This document shows positions 57,742 to 64,000 of a stretch of 64,000 nt of DNA, one piece after another (position 1 is the first letter of the stretch; the number at the start of each line of letters is the position of its first letter). Source of the DNA: Jacaranda mimosifolia (taxonomy: Eukaryota; Streptophyta; Magnoliopsida; Lamiales; Bignoniaceae); the NCBI GenBank assembly GCA_018894105.1, contig CM032123.1, forward strand, positions 7,565,001-7,629,000, written 5' to 3'. The notes below the pieces were generated by a model. It saw only the letters and a list, made by a program, of their open reading frames with translations, did not search any database and had not been told where the DNA came from. Made by a program: the position numbers and the translations under genes.

Positions 57742-58351
57742 ATAATTCGCCAATCTACCATGAGTTGGTATAACCCCCTCGTCCTTCAGAAGTACCCCAT
57801 ACGAAGATAAAACATGTAGGATTGGTATTATTTTAATGTTAGATAGAATTAGTATTATATAAATATTACGAGTATTTATTATTGTGATAATAAAAAATTA
57901 TAGTTCAACATTACATGACAATCATAGGGACAAAAGATAAGTCTCCAAGAAGAAAATAAAAGAAATGCAAATTTACTCTATCTACCAAAAATTATATATC
58001 GACATTCATTTTAATCAATTCATCGTGGTTGCTCATAATGAGAACTTGTAGGCTTAGGACAAGTGCTCAAAAAGAAAATAAAAAGAACTATAAATTTAAT
58101 CTCATCAACTGAAAAATTGTCGGAATTCAATCAATAAATTCACCCATTTTGAACTTCATTAAGAAAACATAAATAACAATTATAAAAGGAATACCAAGTT
58201 GGTTTTCTCCTTATTGTAGACGATACTAGTGGTGGCATTTGATAGTAGACATGCCAAATAGCTCAATTCCTTGTGAACTAATCAGAGTTGGTATCCATAA
58301 ATCTCCAAGTCTCAAATCCAATTTTAAAAAGAACTTTTATGCATCTTTATA

Positions 58352-58481
58352 TTACAGAGGCAGATATGATATCCATCTTTTGAACATGACTACACATTCC
58401 ATAGGCTTGTACTCTGGAGCAACATGACCTCCTCCTTTCACAGTTGCAAATGTCATATTGTTGGCATAAGTCCTAGTATAG
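58352..58481 (-). CDS. SCPL exon k: catalytic His and stop
   Basis: Residues 328-369: [20 protein letters not shown], then [17 protein letters not shown] and a short tail to TAA. H in G-G-G-H-x-A-P completes the triad. Acceptor TATGCAG. Confidence 0.95.
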
Positions 58482-61400
58482 CTGCATACACGAAAAACAA
58501 TACATATAGATTAATCTTCATCGAAGTAACAAAAAAGAAATATTGCTTGATTTATAACCTACCCTGCAATTTGTTCTTGAACAAGCCATTTTCTCCACTC
58601 ATCTATAATGGGATAGTTCAAAGATTTTATCCATGCTTCAGTTGAAAGGAAAGGTTTTACCATATCATGATCACCGCTATATATGCACAAAGAAACAGAA
58701 TTGTCAATTAAAAAAAAAAAAAGTGTCAATTAAGTAAAAGTAATGCCATGTTTAAAATGAGTATATATATTTGCCTTACCTGTATATAAGGGACCTGTAG
58801 CCTTTAGTGCTAAGGTTCAAATGATACGGCGTGCTGTCCCAAAACGTACGTGTGTAAGGCAAACTTCTGTTGCATCTGGCCCATTTTATTATACTTCCCT
58901 GCATTATATATAATAATTATTTTCACATTCTCATAATACATTGGCTAGCTATATATTCAATTTCTCTCCTATGTTTAATTAAAAGCGGACCTTTTGGATA
59001 TGGAGGGCTTGTTGGACACTAAGATCATTAGCCCAAAGTGGAGCAAGCTTATACCTATCAGCCTAAGAAAAAAAAATCATAGATAAAAATGATCTTATGT
59101 CAGCTTAGTTCTTGAGCTACTTAAAGAAGAGGACAAATTTTTCAAAAATTCACATAGTGTAACTATAAGTATTTTCCTATGAAATTTGTAGCTTGTACCT
59201 AATAAAGTAAAATTAGAAAGTTGGAGACTTACACTACACTTGAGTGTAGAAAGTTGTTCATTTTTGTAGAATTCTTGGTGTTTCTCTTCAAGAAATCTTC
59301 TTTCTCCAGAGAATTTGAGTGGCCTTGGAGAAGAAGCAGCACACTTAGGTTCTAAAATATGCTCTTGATCCAAACCATCAACTAACTAAACACAATGAGA
59401 GTCTAATTACAAAGAGATCTATGCTATATTTGGATTAAGGAATTTAGTGAAAAAGAGAAAAGGAAAATGAACAAGTACAAAAACTAAAGCATAAAGTTGC
59501 ATATTTGAAGCATGAAAAAAAATTGCCCTCAATATTTTCCTCATAAAATCCAATCTCTATACACAATGTTTAATAAGGGTGGATTTCTTGCCTGATTGAA
59601 AGTGTGGACGTCCTGCAAACATTGTAAATTGCTGTCATTTGTGTCTATATACTTCCCCTTACAATTTTTCTTCAATGACTGTGGAACAAAAGGGGCATCA
59701 CAAAAATTGAAACTTCAGCAGAAGCAGCTTTGTAATGGGACAATTTTTTTAAAATAAAATTTAACCTTGTAGAGTTCATTAGAAATAAGTCCCATTCCAT
59801 GAGCGAATGGTATCTGATAGTTATCCTCATCTGGGAATGTCTCTGGATTGCCAAGCAAGTATCCCTCCAACCAAATGATTCAAAATCTCAGTAACGGGAT
59901 TAGGAGGTCAATGTCACTTAACAAACAATAGTCCTTAGGTTGTGGATGATAATAAGTATTTTTTGGTTTAGGATGTTACAAACCTTATGGTTAATTTGCG
60001 GCTTGATTCCCATCTCATTGCCTGCATTGTAGTAAAGACTCAAAATATGAGAGATAGTTTTGGGGTGAGAATAAGAAAAAGAATGTAACAAAATTATTAT
60101 GGTTGTTTTCATCGAAAACTTCAACGAATCGACGAAGAGGTATCCATTATTGATTACTTTAAGTCCTCACCATTTGATATCATCTGAGAAATAACTGGTA
60201 AGGTTATGCCTACATATGAGTCTCCACCAATGTAAAATGGGCTCGAGATAAATTTGGAATGGCCAGCCAACCACTGCAAATATATTTCTTAATATACAGT
60301 TCCAGATGAATTGAAAAGAACAAATATAGAACTATTAATATCTTGCTCACTTTCATCCATTTATACATCTATATATACTCCTTGACAACATCTATATTAT
60401 ATAAAAAAGAAAGACCTCTTTATATACTCAAAGTGGTAGTTATACCATATTACATCCAATTTTGAATTACCAATTATACCTTTGATTTTTAGTTTTTAAA
60501 ATTCTTTTTTTTACTTGGTGCGAAAATGCATAACACAAGCAATATGTAGACAATTATATTCCCCATTTTTGATGTAGGAATTGTTATATATGGGTATCTT
60601 TGGGGTAAATTGTAGTTTTGGTCCCATAAGTTAGGCCTGTTTGAATTTTGATCTCATTTTTTATCAGTTTCACATATTGCATCCAATAAATGTATTTCTT
60701 TTTTTCAATTTGAGGTCAAAAGGGCTTCCATCTAGAAATTAACGAAACGGCTCTCATGTCACTCACGTAGCCATTAAGTTGAGCATTTTTGATTCCATAA
60801 GTTGGGCCCGTTTGGATTTTTGTTTTCGACGAGAGCTTCAACAGATTTTTGTAGAGTAGGAAAGAAAAATGGTTGGAAGTGAAAGTGCCATTTGTTTTTG
60901 AGACACAACGCCTCCATTAAAAACCTTATGGACAGATGAAAATTTAGATAGAAGGTTTCATGGTTGTGCTTCCATTAATAATATGTGTAGTTTCTTTACT
61001 TGGGACGACTCTCAAATGTCTGAAAGAGGAAGACAAGTGATACTTGGGTTGCTTAGCATGTTGAATGTAATGAAGAAAAATTTGTTAAAACTTCATAAAA
61101 GGCAAACTATATTGCTATCTCTGTTGGTGGTTTCATGATTGACGGTTCTTAACTTTCTTGGGACCAAAATCTAGAAAGATCTAACTTATGGGACCAAAAA
61201 AGCACCAATTTAACGGCCACGTGAGTAGCACGTGACTGGCTCCGTTACCTATTGGATGGAAAAGCCTCTTTGGTCCTCAAATTAAAAAAAAAAAAAAAAA
61301 AAGTACTTATTGAATGCAATATGTGAAAGTCATAAAGAATGAGACCCAAATCCAAATGGGTCTAACTTACGGGACCAAAAATAAAATTGACCCTTATCTT

Positions 61401-62199
61401 TAATTAGTAGTTTGTGTTATTCTGTGCGGTTATCTTTAACTATACTATTTTTCATTATAAAAAGTTTATTATTTATCAATATAATTAGTATTAATATTAT
61501 GGTACCTATATTTATGCACGCAAGAACAGTGTACTGCCACAGCTAATAGACACAAGTAAACAACCTTGTTCTAATTATTTGTAACAATAGAGTGCTGTAA
61601 CTACTCATCCATGTTATGATATACGAATAAAATACACATCTATTGGCCAACCCACAAATTAAAGAGCTCTTTCTTTGTTTCCATAGAGAACAGGCGTAAA
61701 ATGCCAGGTTGGATCTTGTGTTCCAATTTTGCATCTTAGTTTAATTTTACACGACACATGTGCATCAAGTATATAAAATACTTTTATAAACCTTTGAAGT
61801 ACCTTTTGAAGAAATTGATAGGCTTGTTGACACGATTGTATATCTGTGGAATGCGACGCGTCTGGTGTCTTAGCATAAGAAAATCCAGTTCCCACTGGCA
61901 AATCCACAAATAGCATGCTTGCAACCTACCAATTCATTTTCATTCTTTAGTTTATTTTTACCTCTAAAGACTAAAGAAACCAACAAGATTTCTTAAAAAT
62001 TTACTGTCAGATCAATATATGAAACTTTTGCAACTCTACTAATTCAAACACACATTTTCGGGTGAAATATTTTTTATTTCCAACTAAAAAAATGAAAATG
62101 AATCCAAACATAGATAGATAGTCACCTGAGTCCATGAATAAGGGTTCAAGGTCAATGCAGGCAAGCCCTCCTTATAATCCTTCGCAAAATTTATGGGTC
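58352..62199 (-). CDS. Serine carboxypeptidase-like protein (SCPL), 5'-partial, 11 exons visible
   Basis: Eleven exons join into 369 residues with no stop or frameshift, ending at TAA (58354-58352). The numbering here starts at the Pro after the first split codon. Catalytic Ser 84 lies in GGDSYVG, Asp 291 in SGDHD and His 346 in [22 protein letters not shown] (32-42) and ALHIQKGS are further family marks. Known: S10-family plant SCPL proteins are glycosylated vacuolar or secreted proteins; the group with [11 protein letters not shown] includes both peptidases and acyltransferases using glucose esters, so the substrate cannot be told. Family members run about 430-480 residues, so ~100 N-terminal residues (signal peptide and the WLTGGPGC-type oxyanion region) lie right of the window. 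The residue after GDSY is Val where Ser or Ala is common. One intron has a GC donor. Confidence 0.93.
58563..58676 (-). CDS. SCPL exon j: catalytic Asp
   Basis: It completes Ser, then [20 protein letters not shown] to EQIA (290-326). The Asp of GDHD belongs to the triad. Acceptor CATATAG, donor GG|GTAGGT. Confidence 0.95.
58780..58898 (-). CDS. SCPL exon i
   Basis: Residues 250-288, [17 protein letters not shown] to GYRSLIY. It ends two bases into the Ser codon before the catalytic Asp motif. Acceptor AATGCAG, donor AG|GTAAGG. Confidence 0.93.
58991..59062 (-). CDS. SCPL exon h
   Basis: Residues 226-249, [20 protein letters not shown], then HIQK. W-A-N-D-x-x-V-x-x-A-L-H is a family motif. 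Acceptor TTCTTAG, donor AAG|GTCCGC. Confidence 0.93.
59233..59385 (-). CDS. SCPL exon g: variable insertion region
   Basis: Residues 175-225, [15 protein letters not shown], then a less conserved Lys/Glu-rich part to LKCS. H-I-L-x-P-x-C is usual in plant SCPLs. Acceptor GTTTAG, donor AGT|GTAAGT. Confidence 0.85.
59592..59678 (-). CDS. SCPL exon f (GC donor)
   Basis: Residues 146-174, [20 protein letters not shown] to HTFNQ. Acceptor TTCCACAG. The donor reads CAG|GCAAGA, a GC-AG intron, and no GT near it keeps the frame. Confidence 0.88.
59766..59864 (-). CDS. SCPL exon e
   Basis: Residues 113-145, [20 protein letters not shown], then [15 protein letters not shown]-x-x-G-N-P and the H-G-M-G-L-I-S stretch are typical of the family. 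The acceptor GGTTGGAG lacks a good pyrimidine tract. Confidence 0.9.
59984..60021 (-). CDS. SCPL exon d
   Basis: A 38-base exon: completes a Gly, then [12 protein letters not shown] (101-112). Acceptor AATGCAG, donor AAG|GTTTGT. Confidence 0.88.
60171..60273 (-). CDS. SCPL exon c: catalytic Ser
   Basis: Residues 66-99, [20 protein letters not shown], then [14 protein letters not shown]. Ser 84 in GDSY is the nucleophile. A 1.5 kb intron holding a Mutator-like element precedes it. Acceptor TTTGCAG, donor G|GTGAGG. Confidence 0.95.
60603..61393. mobile_element. Mutator-like element with long inverted repeats in an SCPL intron
   Basis: Inverted arms of about 230 bases (60603-60830 and 61160-61393) start GGGTAAATTGTAGTTTTGG and GGGTCAATTTTATTTTTGG. 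Each arm repeats a TTTTGGTCCCATAAGTTAG-like unit internally. The flanks GTATCTTTG (60594-60602) and TTATCTTTA (61394-61402) match at 7 of 9 positions, fitting a worn 9-bp MULE target duplication. There is no transposase. Confidence 0.8.
61803..61925 (-). CDS. SCPL exon b
   Basis: Residues 25-65: [20 protein letters not shown], then [12 protein letters not shown]-x-P-x-G-T-G-F-S-Y is a core SCPL motif. Donor AAG|GTACTT. Confidence 0.95.
62126..62199 (-). CDS. SCPL exon a
   Basis: Residues 1-24, [20 protein letters not shown] and then SWTQ. The first two bases finish a Gly codon, so another exon precedes. Minus-strand acceptor CTGGCAG, donor CAG|GTGACT. Confidence 0.9.
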
Positions 62200-64000
62200 C
62201 TGCCAGGTTCATATTTTAGCAACTACTGTATAAAGTACAAAAATAAAAATTTTGACAACTCAAACAAGTATATAAAAAATAAAGAATCGTATTGAGACAA
62301 AAATGATCACCGGAGCACTGAATTTAAGAACACTACAGCACTAAATTGGAACATTTATTTGGACACACAATTTGAAATTTTATAAATTTATTTTAATTGA
62401 ATGGGGCAAAGCATTAAATATATATGTGTATATATATATACTAGTGAAAAGGGCACCGCGCGAGGCACTGTGTCGTGCTTGTTTCACTAATTAAATATAT
62501 CTGTTTATGTTATATGTAATTTTTGATAATTTATTTTTTTTAAAGAATAATAATTTAATTCAGTATCTAATCAAAGTCTATTTTTAAATGCTTCGATTAT
62601 TTAAAATTCTTAATTTTAAAAAGATTGTATTGAAATTATTTCTTAAATAATTAAAAGAAAGATAGAGTAAATGAAAGTTTTATTTAATTTGATGATTTTC
62701 CAATATAACTTAGTTATATAAAACAAATATCTAGAAAATATAAAAAAGAAATATTGATAAATTAAGGACAATGACATAAATAAAATTAATAAAAGAGAAT
62801 TTAAAAAATCACTTAGGAAAAAAAAGAAAAAATATTACTTAAAAATAAGCCCTAAGAAATAACTTAGGAATCTATGATTAACCCTAGAGTTTTAAACTAA
62901 TAGCATGAAAGTAGAAGTAGCTATTAATAATGAAGTAATGCTACTGAAATTCTGAAACTTGAAGTAATCAGTCCAATAGAAGAAGCTAAAAATTGTGCAG
63001 CAAAAATATGTAAAGGAACAACTGTCAATTTTAATAATACACAAATTTAAATAAGTTTGATATTAAGTTGTCTTCATATCAAATGTTTTCTTCATTTGTT
63101 AATAGTTTAATTACAAAATTACAAATGGTGAGCCATAAAATTATATGCCCAAAAAATAGCAATATAAAAGATTATACTTTTTTCTTTTATTGGGAGCGGC
63201 TGTTAATAATGTCCCCATTAAATAGTCTTTGCTTTGCTTGCAAACTTATGTTTGGATGATCTAAGTAATCACGTCTCACCAAATATGTGATACAACAATT
63301 CCTAATAAATCCTAATAAATAATTTGACTATTAGTTTCTACTACAATAAGATTATTTTATAATTATATTTGTAAATAGTTTCTTTCAAATATTACATAAT
63401 CTAATTAGATTAATTCAAAAGAACAATTCAATTTAAATTAATAATTAAATTATCTACACATCATTTCCTTACAATCCTATACTAATTATTATGAATACAT
63501 ATATACATACACCAATTATCCATCTATAAATATATATATATATATATATTATATAAAAGCAATTTCTCCTTACAGACCTAATAAAAAAAATGACTTAACA
63601 TCTACAATAAAATTTATCTCCCATAAAACATTCCAAACAAACCATTTCTTTTACAAATTATTTTCCACGTATTCTCAAAACAAAAATAAATACTTGACAC
63701 ATTCCTCAATCTAATTATCAAAATCTGTTCTCGCAAACAAACGCCCAAAATATAACCAAACAAAGCCTTCAATTTTACATAAAAATATCTCTTCAATATG
63801 CAGAATAATGAAATTGTAAGCCTAAAACTTGAACACAAGAATGAGATGTCGGCCCAAAGCACCTTGTCCCTTTTCCCCAACCTCTACTAACTTGCACAAC
63901 TATAAACCAACTTCACTAAATTTTGCTTAATGAGATATAAAATAATATTAAAGGAAAAATAAGTTATCATACATAGTACCAAGGAATCATAAATGTCCTT
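62200..64000. other. SCPL upstream intron or flank, AT-rich
   Basis: No further SCPL exon was found here on the minus strand. In particular there is no G-G-P-G-C coding sequence. It contains an AT microsatellite near 63528-63555 and a possible Helitron end at 62441. The open frames here have no recognisable product. Confidence 0.45.
62441..62480 (-). mobile_element. Possible Helitron 3' terminus
   Basis: On the minus strand a GC-rich, partly palindromic CCTCGCGCGG is followed after ~12 bases by CTAG and then T. This is the arrangement of plant Helitron 3' ends. The matching 5' TC end was not identified. Confidence 0.35.

Larger units (their letters stand above)
57527..57806 (+). other. Nuclear insertion of plastid DNA (NUPT) with trnE-trnY
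   Basis: The sequence follows the plastid trnE-UUC to trnY-GUA region in gene order, spacing and intergenic sequence (for example AGGGTACTACGAAAGGAAGT). It continues past trnY into the neighbouring spacer (AATAATTCGCCAATCTACCA). Several base changes and indels show that it is not recent. Exact borders are uncertain by tens of bases. Confidence 0.88.

Noticed and set aside
60389..60440. Possible Helitron 5' start (TCTATATTATATAAAA)
   Set aside because: The motif is AT-rich and common by chance. No 3' end in the same orientation was found before the Mutator-like element.

Overview
The window is nuclear DNA from a dicot-type flowering plant. It is AT-rich, has long introns and is heavily loaded with transposons. 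The species cannot be named from the sequence. Protein-coding content comes from two recognisable genes facing each other tail to tail, both cut by the window edges. I found no bacterial-style operon, CRISPR array or novel gene cassette. The interest lies in genome structure and decayed sequence.

1-32457 (+): a P-type IIA Ca2+/Mn2+-ATPase of the ECA3 type. I could place 30 consecutive coding exons with intact splice sites and a continuous frame from 637 to a TGA at 32455-32457. They encode the last 956 residues. The first ~46 residues, by comparison with Arabidopsis ECA3, lie upstream of position 1. The introns hold a small Ty3/gypsy relic with a 5-bp target duplication (2070-3197), two non-autonomous hAT-type elements (19216-20233 and 25292-26043) and several short local tandem duplications.

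32458-58350: about 26 kb without an intact gene. In order it holds the likely ECA3 3' UTR, AT-rich DNA, a MITE-like inverted-repeat element (37472-38606), a decayed pectin-methylesterase-inhibitor-like gene (38795-39165), a non-autonomous LTR retrotransposon with TSD GTATG (41408-43891), a hAT-type element with TSD ACTTATAT (44374-44942), and a ~9.4 kb minus-strand LTR retrotransposon (46555-55927). That last element carries a nested hAT-type element with TSD CCTAGCAT (51098-52374). It is followed by a second decayed inhibitor-like copy (57051-57391) and a piece of plastid DNA carrying degraded trnE-UUC and trnY-GUA (about 57527-57806). The two inhibitor-like relics share upstream sequence and appear to be an old local duplication later pushed ~18 kb apart by transposons.

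58352-62199 (-): the 3' eleven exons of a serine carboxypeptidase-like (SCPL) gene, 369 residues with the catalytic Ser, Asp and His all present. One intron uses a GC donor, and the largest intron contains a Mutator-like element with ~230-bp inverted repeats. The 5' exons (signal peptide, oxyanion-hole region) were not found before the right edge. The sequence right of 62200 is AT-rich and contains a possible Helitron terminus.

ECA3 is a cation pump of the Golgi/endosomal system and SCPL proteins are secretory-pathway hydrolases or acyltransferases. Nothing in the window suggests they act together.
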